Shown here piece after piece: positions 28,064-36,664 of a stretch of 64,000 nt of DNA (within the stretch, counting starts at the first letter, position 1; every line of letters begins with the position of its first letter). The DNA is from Corallococcus sp. NCRR (GTDB lineage: Bacteria > Myxococcota > Myxococcia > Myxococcales > Myxococcaceae), in NCBI RefSeq assembly GCF_026965535.1, contig NZ_CP114039.1, forward strand, positions 1,054,001 through 1,118,000, given 5' to 3'. A model generated the notes under the pieces. The model was not told where the DNA came from. It worked only from the letters and a program-made list of their open reading frames with translations, and searched no databases. The position numbers and the translations under genes were made by a program.

Positions 28064-28221
28064 GTGGAACTCCCACACGCCCGGATTCGCAACCATCCCT
28101 GGGCCGGGGCTCAATAAAACGCGCGCCGTGCGTGTGGGGACGACCCGGATTTCGGGGTCATTTCGTATCTCATTTCCAGAAGGGGCCCGGCCGGGCGCCT
28201 CCATGAGACGGAGTATTCCGC

Positions 28222-28920
28222 GTGCTGCCTGGAACCGAGCGGTCAGTCTTGGAGGCCTTCCGCCGGGGTGACACCGCCGTGCTCACCCAGGTCTACCGAA
28301 CCTATTCGCCGGAAGTGCTGCGCTACCTGTCCCGGCGCTTCTCCGTCCATTCAGAGACCGGCACCCGCTCCGTCGCGCTCACGCCCCTGGACCTGGACGC
28401 CGCCCACCAGGAGACCTTCGTGCGGGCCTTCCGCCCCCACATGCGCCAGGCCTACGACGGCGTGCGCCCCTACCTGGGCTTCCTGCTCACCGTCGCCCGC
28501 TCCACCGCCATCGACCTGATGCGCGCCTCCGGCCGCGTGGCCCGGGAGGCCATCCCCCTGGATGACGCGCCGGAGCTCACCCACGCCCCCACCGAGAACA
28601 AGAGCCCGGAAGAAGAGGCCCTGGGCGCGGAGGTCCGCTCCATCGTGCGCCGCTTCCTGGAGGCCCTGCCCGCCGAAGGGCGCGCCCTGGCCCAGCTGCG
28701 CTTCATGGACGGCCTGTCCCAGGAGTCCGCCGCCGACCAGCTCCAGCTCACCCGCGGCGAGGTGCGGGTGCGCGAGCGCCGCCTGCGGTTGCAGTTCACC
28801 GAACACCTGAAGGACTCGGGCTGGCTGGACAGCGATGTCGTGCCGGGACGCCTGCAATTGGGCGTCCTGCTCGCCACCCTGGCCCTGCTGTGCGCCATCC
28901 CATTCGGGAGCCTCCCATGA
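28222..28920 (+). CDS. ECF-type RNA polymerase sigma factor with C-terminal membrane tail
   Basis: 232 residues from the GTG at 28222 (GGAG 8 nt upstream). Region 2 ('YSPEVLRYLSRRF', 'DLDAAHQETFVRAFRP', 'YLGFLLTVARSTAIDLMRA') and region 4 ('FLEALPAEGRALAQLRFMDGLS', 'QESAADQLQLTRGEVRVRERR') are recognisable. The C-terminal about 25 residues (208-232, 'LQLGVLLATLALLCAIPFG') form a hydrophobic tail that standard ECF factors lack, implying membrane tethering. First gene of a three-gene operon with ATGA coupling to the anti-sigma gene. Target promoters unknown. Confidence 0.8.
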   Translation: MLPGTERSVLEAFRRGDTAVLTQVYRTYSPEVLRYLSRRFSVHSETGTRSVALTPLDLDAAHQETFVRAFRPHMRQAYDGVRPYLGFLLTVARSTAIDLMRASGRVAREAIPLDDAPELTHAPTENKSPEEEALGAEVRSIVRRFLEALPAEGRALAQLRFMDGLSQESAADQLQLTRGEVRVRERRLRLQFTEHLKDSGWLDSDVVPGRLQLGVLLATLALLCAIPFGSLP

Positions 28921-29714
28921 AGTGGTACGAGCGACATGTGGACGCGGGACTGACGCGCTGGTCCCTGGGGGAGCTGTCCGCCCCCGAATCCTCACGGCTG
29001 CTGCGCCACGCCCACGCCTGCGCCCGCTGCGGCGCCCGCTACGACAAGTGGGCCCGCGCCCACCGCGTCTTCGAGTCCGGCCAGACGGACACCCCCACCG
29101 CCACGGAGCTGGAGACCCTCACCGCCGCGGGGCTCGAAGCCGCCCTCAACGCCGCCTCGCCCCCGGACGCCGCCCCCGCCCGGTGGCCCACGCTGGCGGT
29201 GCTCGGCGCCACGCTCGCGGCCCTGTTCCTCGCGGTGGTGGTGACGCCCACGTCCGTGGGCCCCTCCACCGAGACCACCGAGCCCGAGTTCAGCGTCCGG
29301 GGGGCCGTGCATGACCCGGCGGTCGTGCCCGCCACCCCGGTGGCCCAGCCCGTCCTGCGCGTCTTCTGCGCGGCGCCCGGCCAGTCGCTGCGCGAGCTGC
29401 GCACCGGGGCCGCGTGCACCCCGGGCGCCACGCTGGCCTTCGCGGCGGGTGCCCGTCCGCCCTACACCCACGTCGCGGTGCGTGTGCGCACCGGCGGCCA
29501 CGAAGAGGTCAACGGCCCCTTCCCGCTCAGCGGCAAGGCCGGCGAGGAGCGCCCGCTGGAGCTGACGGTCGCGCTGCCCGCGGGCGCCGATATGGCGGAG
29601 GTCACCGCCACGTTCTCCGAGCACCCGGCCGCCGCCCTGGCGGCCCTCCGTCAGGGCATGACGGAGGGGGTGGTGGTGCTCAGGCAGGAGGTCCGGGTAA
29701 AGGATTCTCCATGA
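28917..29714 (+). CDS. Zinc-finger transmembrane anti-sigma factor
   Basis: 265 residues; ATG overlaps the sigma stop by 4 bp. The cytoplasmic N-terminus has His31-x3-Cys35-x2-Cys38, the zinc-binding anti-sigma (ZAS) motif. One transmembrane segment about 91-110 ('WPTLAVLGATLAALFLAVVV'). The external C-terminal part (about 120-265) is beta-rich with two Cys ('RVFCAAPGQ' and 'GAACTPGA'). Expected to hold the sigma factor inactive at the membrane and release it on an envelope signal. Stop overlaps the caspase gene (ATGA). Confidence 0.8.
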   Translation: MKWYERHVDAGLTRWSLGELSAPESSRLLRHAHACARCGARYDKWARAHRVFESGQTDTPTATELETLTAAGLEAALNAASPPDAAPARWPTLAVLGATLAALFLAVVVTPTSVGPSTETTEPEFSVRGAVHDPAVVPATPVAQPVLRVFCAAPGQSLRELRTGAACTPGATLAFAAGARPPYTHVAVRVRTGGHEEVNGPFPLSGKAGEERPLELTVALPAGADMAEVTATFSEHPAAALAALRQGMTEGVVVLRQEVRVKDSP

Positions 29715-31441
29715 AGAAGCTGGAAGTCCTCCTGGGGGCGGCGCTGCTGATGGCGGCGCCGGAGGCATTCGCGGACACCGTGCGGCGCGCGCTCGTCATT
29801 GCCCACAACGGCAGCGACGATCCCGCGCTCGCGCCGCTTCGCTACGCGGACGACGACGGCGTGCTGTGGGCGGAGACGCTCAAGCGGCTGGGCGTGGAGA
29901 CCACGCTGCTCGTCGACCCGGACGAGCCCACGCGCAAGAGCGGCAGCCTGGTGCTGAAGTCCGCGCAGGCCCCCACGCGCGCCGCGGTGGAGCAGGCCGT
30001 GAAGCGGCTGCAGGCGGCGACGCTCGCGGACCGCGCGGCGGGACGCCAGACGGACGTGCTCATCATCTACGTGGGCCACGGCAACACGGACGACGCGGGC
30101 CGCGCCTACTTCACGCTCGCCGACGCGCGCCTGGACCGCAGCAGTCTCTACTCGGAGGTCGTGGACCCGCTGGGCGCGGACTACGTGCACGTCATCGCGG
30201 ACGCGTGCCGCGCCTCCGGCGTGGTGGGCAGCCGCGGCGGGACGCCGGACGCGGCGGTGCTGGCGGAGCTGCGCGGGGTGCTCGCGCGCGAGCAACTGGC
30301 GTCGCGCCCCCACGTGGGCGCCCTCTTCGCGGAGAGCGAGGACGGCGAGACGCACGAGTGGTCCCGCATCCGCGCGGGCGTCTTCAGCCACGTGGCCCGC
30401 TCCGGCCTCCTGGGCGGCGCGGACATCAACGGCGATGGCCAGGTGGAGTACAGCGAGTTGGCGGCGTTCGTGGCCGCCTCGCTGCACGGCGTGAAGGGCA
30501 TGCCCGCGCGCTTGTCCGTCAACGCCTTCGCGCCCACGGCCGAGCCCCGCCGCCCGCTGGTGGGGCCCGCGCCCGCGGGGCCCCGGGTCACCTTCCCCGC
30601 CGGCTTCGAGTACGCGCGCATCTCCGTGGAGGACGCGGACGGCCAGCGGCTGGTGGACGTGCGGCGCTCGAAGGAGCAGTGGACGCAGATTTTGCTGCCG
30701 CTGCGCGACGTGTACTGGGTGCGCACGCCGGACGCGGAGGCGCGCGTCACGCTGGCGCAGCTGTCCTCGGGCACGCCGGAGCTGCGCCCGCGCGAGCTTC
30801 AAGAAAGAGGTCCCGCGGAGGAGGCGCTCCGCCGGGGCCTGTTCGCCGTTCCGTTGGACCGGTCGTTCTACGACGAGTACGTCGCCGCCGTGGGGCTGGT
30901 GCCGGTGGACTTCACGAACCCCTTCCAGCCGTCCGTCATCGGAGGGGCGCGCTCCCCGCTGGCCGTGGCCGCGCCGTCCGACTGGACGTCGCGGTTGGAG
31001 CTGGGCCTGGGCGCGGGGCGCTCGCCGTTGGGGCTGGCGAGGTTCTCCGCCGGGCCCAGCCTGTCGTGGCGCACGCCGTCCTCCATGGACCTGCTCTACT
31101 ACGGCGCGCGCGGGGCGTACGGCGTGACGCCGCTCGCGGCCCGGGACGGCATCCGGCTGCACCGCTTCACGGTGGAGGGGCTGGTGGGGCTGGAGCGTCC
31201 CGCGAACACGCCGCTGTTCGCGGAGGTGGGGCTGGGCTGGGGGCTTCTGGGCCTCACCGCGCCGGGCTTCCGGCAGGCGGACCCCGCGATGCTCACCGGC
31301 CACGTGGCCGCGGGCGTGACGGGGCGGTTCGCGGGCATGCCGCTGCGGCTTTCGGCCCAGGTGGGCCTGGATCGCGTCACCGCCAATGGCCAGACCGTCA
31401 TGGACGGGCAGTACGGCCTGGAGATTTCCCTGAGGCGTTAG
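29711..31441 (+). CDS. Exported caspase-family (C14) protease with beta-barrel-like C-terminus
   Basis: 576 residues; ATGA overlap with the anti-sigma gene. Signal peptide MKKLEVLLGAALLMAAPEAFA. Caspase p20-type domain about 25-275: catalytic His123 in 'IIYVGHGNTDD' and Cys166 in 'VIADACRAS', both present. An EF-hand-like loop at 238-249 (D-x-N-x-D-G-x5-E) suggests Ca2+ dependence, as in metacaspase-like proteins. The C-terminal region about 430-576 has strand-like repeats ('TSRLELGLGAGRSPLG', 'GLEISLRR') like an outer-membrane barrel. Likely exported to the periplasm, perhaps anchored at the outer membrane. Natural candidate to cleave the anti-sigma factor or envelope proteins; this is inference. 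Confidence 0.8.
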   Translation: MKKLEVLLGAALLMAAPEAFADTVRRALVIAHNGSDDPALAPLRYADDDGVLWAETLKRLGVETTLLVDPDEPTRKSGSLVLKSAQAPTRAAVEQAVKRLQAATLADRAAGRQTDVLIIYVGHGNTDDAGRAYFTLADARLDRSSLYSEVVDPLGADYVHVIADACRASGVVGSRGGTPDAAVLAELRGVLAREQLASRPHVGALFAESEDGETHEWSRIRAGVFSHVARSGLLGGADINGDGQVEYSELAAFVAASLHGVKGMPARLSVNAFAPTAEPRRPLVGPAPAGPRVTFPAGFEYARISVEDADGQRLVDVRRSKEQWTQILLPLRDVYWVRTPDAEARVTLAQLSSGTPELRPRELQERGPAEEALRRGLFAVPLDRSFYDEYVAAVGLVPVDFTNPFQPSVIGGARSPLAVAAPSDWTSRLELGLGAGRSPLGLARFSAGPSLSWRTPSSMDLLYYGARGAYGVTPLAARDGIRLHRFTVEGLVGLERPANTPLFAEVGLGWGLLGLTAPGFRQADPAMLTGHVAAGVTGRFAGMPLRLSAQVGLDRVTANGQTVMDGQYGLEISLRR

Positions 31442-31442
31442 C

Positions 31443-31472
31443 GGACGCGGGCTGCCGGGCCCGGCCGTGTCC
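31443..31472 (+). terminator. Hairpin after the sigma/anti-sigma/caspase operon
   Basis: Imperfect stem with GGAC/GTCC ends and a central GCCGGGCCCGGC palindrome (31454-31465), starting 2 bp after the stop at 31441. No clear U-tract. Possible operon end. Confidence 0.35.
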
Positions 31473-31534
31473 GTGCGTGGGTGCGCCACCGTGCGCGCCC
31501 ACCGCGCCAACCTCGAGCCCTGACGGTCCTTCCC

Positions 31535-32866
31535 GTGTCCCGTTCCTTCCTCGTGTACACCGCGCTGTCGGGCGCCGCCGTGGCCACTGGCCTGCTGACC
31601 GGCTGCGACCCCATCTGCACGAATGGGGTCTCCAAGCCCGGGCAGGGCCAGGTGACCCGGAACGCCGCCGGCACCTGCGTGCAGCTCGTGGTGACCCGCC
31701 CCGACGCAGGGGAGGACGACGCCGGCTCCGATGGCGGTGACGGGAGCGAGCCGCCCGACGCGGGCGACGGGGGGGACGGGCCGGTCCTGGACGGGGGCGC
31801 GTGCGGCGCGGGGCGGGGCTGGACGTCGCGGGTGCTGGAAGAGGAGATCGACAACCTCACCGCCAGCTTCGTCTTCGACGCGCAGGGCGTGGGCCACTAC
31901 GCCTATTCGAAGGACGAGCTCCTCTATGTCGGCACCACCCGGCCGGGTGACGTGCCGGTGCGGGTGGAGGGCGTGGCGCGCCCCTTTGAGATGTCCATGG
32001 CGGTGGCCGCGGATGGCACGCGGCACGTGATGTACGAGCAGGGCACCGCGGTGGGCTACGCGCACGACACGGGCGGGGTCTGGCAGGCGCGGCTGCTCGT
32101 CACCGGTTGGTCCACGGCGCTCGCCCTCGATGCCCGGGGAGAGCCGCACCTGCTCATCGGCCTGCTCGCCCCCCAGGTGGGCTACGTGCTTGGGACCCGC
32201 GACGCCCAGGGGAACTGGGTCATGACGCCGCTGGAGGGCGTCGGGCCCCGGGGTGACCGCGAGCGGATGGTGGTGGACTCCGCGGGGCACCTCCACATCG
32301 CGCTGGTGCGCACGCACGGCACGCAGAACCAGGTCGTGTACGCGAGCAACGCGTCGGGGACCTGGACCGAGGAGCCGCTGGACTGGTGGCTCCCCTTGAG
32401 CTCCCCGCGCTACCGCATCGCGCTGGAGGTGGACGCGGAGGGGCGGCCCTCCGTGGTGGGCTCCAACACCCAGGGGGCGTGGCTGTGGACGAAGGAGGCC
32501 ACCGGCTGGAAGTCCTACGGACTGGGGGCCTACCTGAGCCGGGGCCCCGCGCTGGTGCGAAGCGCCCGCTCCCCGGACGTCCGTCACGTGCTGCTGGATG
32601 ACGCGGACGTGAACGCGTTCGAGAACGGGAGCACCAGCCAGGTGTCCGTGCGGAAGCTCTACGGCACGTCCCCCGCCTTCGCCACACCGCCGTTCGTGCT
32701 GGAGACGCGGGACGGTGGCAACGCGTTCCCCGGTCCCTCCGCGCTCCACGTGGACGACCAGGACCGGATACAGGCGGGCTTCTCCTACGTGCACTACGAG
32801 CATCAGCCAGACGGCGGCGCGCCGCCGACGACGCGCGGCCTGCGCTACGTGCAGTTCTGCCCGTGA
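31535..32866 (+). CDS. Secreted lipoprotein with Asp-Gly linker and beta-propeller-like domain
   Basis: 443 residues from the GTG at 31535. Signal peptide ends 'GLLTGC' (Cys24). A short DAG/DGG-rich linker (about 55-90) precedes a long repetitive beta-rich region ('ASFVFDAQGVGHYAYSKDE', 'MAVAADGTRHVMYEQGT', 'RMVVDSAGHLHIALVRTHG', 'ALEVDAEGRPSVVGSN') with a recurring pattern D-x-x-G-x-x-H/P, as in bacterial propeller proteins of six to eight blades. Surface-bound by lipid anchor; ligand unknown. The start is chosen over an upstream frame because only this one gives a signal peptide. Confidence 0.7.
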   Translation: MSRSFLVYTALSGAAVATGLLTGCDPICTNGVSKPGQGQVTRNAAGTCVQLVVTRPDAGEDDAGSDGGDGSEPPDAGDGGDGPVLDGGACGAGRGWTSRVLEEEIDNLTASFVFDAQGVGHYAYSKDELLYVGTTRPGDVPVRVEGVARPFEMSMAVAADGTRHVMYEQGTAVGYAHDTGGVWQARLLVTGWSTALALDARGEPHLLIGLLAPQVGYVLGTRDAQGNWVMTPLEGVGPRGDRERMVVDSAGHLHIALVRTHGTQNQVVYASNASGTWTEEPLDWWLPLSSPRYRIALEVDAEGRPSVVGSNTQGAWLWTKEATGWKSYGLGAYLSRGPALVRSARSPDVRHVLLDDADVNAFENGSTSQVSVRKLYGTSPAFATPPFVLETRDGGNAFPGPSALHVDDQDRIQAGFSYVHYEHQPDGGAPPTTRGLRYVQFCP

Positions 32867-32927
32867 GCCCCACGCGGGAAGCGCGCGGTTGCGGGGCACG
32901 GAAGCGGGCGCCTACAGTCGCCGCGCC

Positions 32928-34625
32928 TTGAGCGAGTCCGTCCCCCTGAGCCCCCCGCCCTCGTCGTCCACCTCCCACCGGGCCCTCGTCGTGGCGCGCG
33001 CGCTGGCGGTGCTCGGCGGGCTGGGCTGGTTCCTGTGGCTGGGCGGCGGGCCGGTGCTGCCGCCCACGCGCATCGACTGGATGATGCGCGAGGACTGGGC
33101 CGCGCACATCTTCGGCTGGCTCTTCTTCCGCAACGCGGACTGGACGCTGCCCCTGGGCGCGGCGCCCAACCACTTCTACCCGTACGGCTCGTCGGTGGCG
33201 CTCACGGACGGCAACCCGTGGGCGGCGCTGCTCTTCAAGCCCCTGTCGCCGCTGTTGCCCGTGGACTTCCAGTACACCGGGCCGTGGCTGGCCCTGTGCT
33301 ACGCGCTGATGGGATACTTCGGCGCGCGGCTGGTGGAGACGGTGTCCCCGCGCCCGGTGCCCATGGTGCTGGGCGGCACGCTGCTGGCGCTGTCGCCGGT
33401 GATGGCGGCGCGCTTCGGCCACCCCACGCTGTGCGCGCACTGGCTGCTGTTGGCCCTGCTGTGGCTCAACCTGCGGGACATCCCGGACGCGCGCGCCGCG
33501 ACGCGGAGCCTGGGCCTGGCGGCGCTCTTCAACGCCATCGCGTCCGGCACCCATCCGTACTGGGTGGCCATGTTGATGCCGCTGACGCTGGCGCTCGGGG
33601 TGCGGCTCGCCTGGAGCCGGAAACTCGGCCCCGCGCGCGTCGCGGCGCTGTGCGCGGGCATCGCGGCGCTGGACGTGGGGCTGTTCGCCCTCTTCGGCTA
33701 CTTCGGCGGCAGCGGGCTGGGCGCGGAGGGCTTCGGGGACTTCTCCGCGGACCTGGCCACGCTGGTGAACCCCATGGGCTGGGGGCGCCTGCTGCCGGAC
33801 CTGCCCGCCGCGCCCCGGCAGGGCGAGGGCTTCGGCTACCTGGGCGCGGGGGCGTTGCTGCTCGGCGTCGTGGCCTGCGTGAGCCTGCTGGTGCGCATGC
33901 GGGAGGCGCGCACGCTGGACTGGCGCCGGGTGCTGCCCGCGGCGGTGGTGGTGCTGCTCATGGCCGTCTACGCGCTGTCGTCGCGCGTGACATGGCTGGG
34001 CCAGCCGGTGGCGGACCTGGGCGGGCTGTACGCGCCGCTGGTGAAGGCGACGAACGCGTTCCGCGCCTCCGGCCGTTTCGTCTGGCCGCTGCACTCCCTG
34101 CTCGTCGTGGGCGCGGTGCTGATGGTGGCGCGGCTGTGGCGCAACGTGCCCGCCGTGACCGTGGCCACGCTGACGGTGGCGCTGGCGCTCCAGGCGTACG
34201 ACGTGCGCGAGGAGAAGAGCGCCCTCTTCAAGCCCGTGCGCTTCCATCGCCTGGCGTCCGCGGAGTGGGAGGCGCTGAAGGGCCCCTATCAACACCTGGC
34301 CCTCTTCCCGCCGCAGGCGCAGTGGGTGTGCCGCTATGACGAGCCGCTGGTGAACGCGCTGGCGTATCAGGCGTACCGGCTGAAGCTGACGTTCAACAGC
34401 GGCTACGCGTCGCGCACGCCGGAGGCGCTGGCGGCGGAGTGCCACGCGCGGCTGCCCTCGGGCGGCCTGGACGCGAAGACCGCGTATGTGGTGCCGCCGC
34501 AGCACGTGCGGCCCTTCCTCGACGCGGGCGCCCGCTGTGGACGCGTGGAGGACCTGATGGTGTGCGTGGCGGGCGGCAACACGGATGCGTTCGCGCAGGG
34601 GCTCGCGCGTCAGCCCATCCGTTGA
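32928..34625 (+). CDS. DUF6311-type polytopic membrane protein (glycosyltransferase-like)
   Basis: 565 residues if the TTG at 32928 is the start. There is no clear ribosome site, and a GTG further in, near residue 21, is an alternative. About ten hydrophobic segments. 'MMREDWAAHIFGWLFFRNADW', 'PLGAAPNHFYPYGSS', and 'FQYTGPWLALCYALMGYFGA' match DUF6311, whose members resemble GT-C-fold glycosyltransferases using lipid-linked donors; the acidic ED/D pairs in the first loop are the usual catalytic candidates. A C-terminal soluble part of about 130 residues follows ('HLALFPPQAQWVC'). Role in envelope glycan is inferred. Confidence 0.7.
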   Translation: MSESVPLSPPPSSSTSHRALVVARALAVLGGLGWFLWLGGGPVLPPTRIDWMMREDWAAHIFGWLFFRNADWTLPLGAAPNHFYPYGSSVALTDGNPWAALLFKPLSPLLPVDFQYTGPWLALCYALMGYFGARLVETVSPRPVPMVLGGTLLALSPVMAARFGHPTLCAHWLLLALLWLNLRDIPDARAATRSLGLAALFNAIASGTHPYWVAMLMPLTLALGVRLAWSRKLGPARVAALCAGIAALDVGLFALFGYFGGSGLGAEGFGDFSADLATLVNPMGWGRLLPDLPAAPRQGEGFGYLGAGALLLGVVACVSLLVRMREARTLDWRRVLPAAVVVLLMAVYALSSRVTWLGQPVADLGGLYAPLVKATNAFRASGRFVWPLHSLLVVGAVLMVARLWRNVPAVTVATLTVALALQAYDVREEKSALFKPVRFHRLASAEWEALKGPYQHLALFPPQAQWVCRYDEPLVNALAYQAYRLKLTFNSGYASRTPEALAAECHARLPSGGLDAKTAYVVPPQHVRPFLDAGARCGRVEDLMVCVAGGNTDAFAQGLARQPIR

Positions 34626-34627
34626 CA

Positions 34628-34662
34628 CGAAGCGGCACTGAAAATCCTTTCAGTCCGCTTCG
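34628..34662 (+). terminator. Inverted repeat after the DUF6311 gene
   Basis: Arms of 16 and 15 nt (34628-34643 and 34648-34662) complementary except for one unpaired G, 4-nt loop ATCC, within 3 bp of the stop. The arm ends (CTGAAA and TTTCAG) are AT-rich. Could terminate transcription or be an operator for the next gene. Confidence 0.55.
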
Positions 34663-34725
34663 GATCCGCTGTTACCTTGCAGGTAGCCCCGGTCTCACAC
34701 CGGGCGCACTGCGAGGGGAGCGACG

Positions 34726-35502
34726 ATGCCTGCGATGACGAAGCACGCTGCGGGGACGGTGTCCTGGGTGGACCTGATGGCCTGGGACCTGGCGAAGGCC
34801 CAGGACTTCTACGGGGCGCTGTTCGGCTGGACGTTCCAGGAGGGCTCGAAGGAGAACGGCCACTACACCATGGCGTTCAAGGGGGCCCACCCGGTGGCGG
34901 CGCTGATGCCGCGTCCCAGCGACGCGCCGTTCCCTCCCATCTGGAACACCTACTTCGCCGTGGAGAGCGTGGACCGCTCCGTCGCCCGTCTGAAGGAGCT
35001 GGGCGGCAAGGCGATGATGGAGCCCATGGACGTCATGGACGCGGGGCGCATGGCCTTCTGTGCGGACAACACCGGCGCGCCCTTCGGCTTCTGGCAGCCC
35101 AACCAGTTCGCGGGCTCCGGGCTGGTGAACGAGCCCGGCGCCATGGCGTGGCACGAAGCCAAGACCCGCGACGGCGCGAAGGCTGTCGCCTTCTACAAGG
35201 ACCTCTTCGGCATGACGGCGGACAAGATGCCGGACGACCGGATGCAGTACTGGGTCTTGAAGAAGGACGGCGGTGAGACGGCCGGCGTGATGCAGATGGA
35301 CGACAAGACGCCCGCCGAGGTGCCGCCCCACTGGATGATCACCTTCGCCGTGGCCAACACCGACGAGGCCGCGGCCACCGTCACCGCCAGGGGCGGCAAG
35401 GTCATCATGCAGCCGTTCGATTCACCCTACGGCCGCATCGCCATCGTGGCCGACCCCGGCGGCGCGGCCTTCGGCGTCATCACCCTGGCGCGGCCGGCGT
35501 AA
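34726..35502 (+). CDS. Tandem VOC (glyoxalase/bleomycin-resistance-like) protein
   Basis: 258 residues; ATG preceded by GAGGGGAG. Two vicinal-oxygen-chelate domains: about 10-125 ('[19 protein letters not shown]', 'GWTFQEG', 'PFGFWQP') and about 135-256 ('[21 protein letters not shown]', '[15 protein letters not shown]'). Tandem VOC proteins of this length act as hydroxylase-like or glyoxalase-like enzymes, or as ligand-binding proteins, but I could not assign metal ligands securely. Cytoplasmic. Its 3' end overlaps larC by 23 bp, tail to tail. Confidence 0.82.
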   Translation: MPAMTKHAAGTVSWVDLMAWDLAKAQDFYGALFGWTFQEGSKENGHYTMAFKGAHPVAALMPRPSDAPFPPIWNTYFAVESVDRSVARLKELGGKAMMEPMDVMDAGRMAFCADNTGAPFGFWQPNQFAGSGLVNEPGAMAWHEAKTRDGAKAVAFYKDLFGMTADKMPDDRMQYWVLKKDGGETAGVMQMDDKTPAEVPPHWMITFAVANTDEAAATVTARGGKVIMQPFDSPYGRIAIVADPGGAAFGVITLARPA

Positions 35503-36658
35503 GGGCCGCCATCGCGGCGGCCATCACCTGCTTCACCGGCACGCCCGCGGCCCGGGCCAGCCGGACGCAGTCGTCGAACTCCGGGTGCGCGTTGAGCACC
35601 CGGCCGTCCCGCAGGCCCCGCTTCACGCGGACCCTGCCCCAGGGCGTGTCCACCTCCACGAAGTCGCGCTCCAGCGCGTGGCGCTCCACCCGGTGGTAGC
35701 GCACGCCCAGCGACGTGGACTCGTTCAGCATCGCGTCCACCACCGCCTCGCGCAGGCCGCCCTCCACCAGCGCGCCCAACAGGTGCGCCGGCCGGCCCTT
35801 CTTCATCACCACCGGGGACACCCACGCGTCCTTCGCGCCCACCTCCAACAGCCGCTCCACCAGGTACGCCAGGAGCTGCGGCGTGGCGTCATCCAGGTTC
35901 GCCTCCACCACCCACAGCCCTTCGGTGGCCTGCGTCTCCACGCGGCCCAGCGACGCGCGCAGCACGTTGGGCCGGTCGCGGAAGTCCTTCGTCCCCACGC
36001 CGTAGCCCACCTTCTCCACGATGAAGTCCGGCGGGTGGCCAATCTTCGTGAGTACCTTGAGCAGCGCGGCGCCCGTGGGCGTCGTCAGCTCGCCCACGCC
36101 CTCGAAGCGCACGGGCACGTCGCGCAGGAGCTCCAGCGTCGCGGGCACGGGGATGGGCATCTGGCCGTGCGCCACGCGAATGGTGCCGCTGCCCAGGGGC
36201 GGCGGCGCGGCGTGCACCTCCGGGTCGCCCAACAGCTCCAGCACCACGGCGGCGCCGCAGATGTCCACGATGGAGTCCACCGCGCCCACTTCATGGAAGT
36301 GGATTTCGTCGATGGGCACGCCGTGCACCTTCGCCTCGGCCTCGCCGATGGCGCGGAACACCGCCAGGGCCCGCGCCTTCGCGCGCTCCGGCAGCGTGGG
36401 CGCGGCCTCAATCAGCTGGCGGATGTCCGCGTAGGCGCGGTGCGGGTGCGCCTCCTTCGCGTCCAGCACCACGTCCAGGTGCGTGCCGCTGATGGCGTGG
36501 CGCACCGCGCGCGACACCGCCAGCTTCCAGCCCGGCACGTTGAGGCCGGACAGCGCCTGCGCGATGGCGTCCGGCGACACGCCCAGGTCGATGCCCGCCG
36601 CCAGGAACATGTCCCCGGCGATGCCGCCCACCGGCTCCAGGTAGAGGATGCGCCGCAT
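35480..36658 (-). CDS. larC: Nickel-pincer cofactor biosynthesis protein LarC
   Basis: 392 residues, single reading frame (the lactobacillal version is split by a programmed frameshift). '[22 protein letters not shown]', '[19 protein letters not shown]', '[12 protein letters not shown]', '[18 protein letters not shown]' and '[11 protein letters not shown]' are characteristic. LarC is a nickel insertase making the pyridinium-dithiocarboxylate nickel cofactor of lactate racemase-type enzymes. Follows larB after 6 nt, hence one operon. It overlaps the VOC gene by 23 bp. No larE or larA is in the window. Confidence 0.9.
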   Translation of the reverse strand: MRRILYLEPVGGIAGDMFLAAGIDLGVSPDAIAQALSGLNVPGWKLAVSRAVRHAISGTHLDVVLDAKEAHPHRAYADIRQLIEAAPTLPERAKARALAVFRAIGEAEAKVHGVPIDEIHFHEVGAVDSIVDICGAAVVLELLGDPEVHAAPPPLGSGTIRVAHGQMPIPVPATLELLRDVPVRFEGVGELTTPTGAALLKVLTKIGHPPDFIVEKVGYGVGTKDFRDRPNVLRASLGRVETQATEGLWVVEANLDDATPQLLAYLVERLLEVGAKDAWVSPVVMKKGRPAHLLGALVEGGLREAVVDAMLNESTSLGVRYHRVERHALERDFVEVDTPWGRVRVKRGLRDGRVLNAHPEFDDCVRLARAAGVPVKQVMAAAMAALTPAAPG

Positions 36659-36664
36659 GGCCTG

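Noticed and set aside
28140..28170. Short GACCC/GGGTC hairpin before the sigma-factor gene
   Set aside because: Only 5 bp stem; not distinguishable from chance in GC-rich DNA.
29651..32899. 1082-codon minus-strand frame
   Set aside because: Shadow of the caspase and lipoprotein genes; no recognisable motif.
34622..34627. TTGACA as -35 box before the VOC gene
   Set aside because: Overlaps the preceding stop; no -10 at suitable distance.
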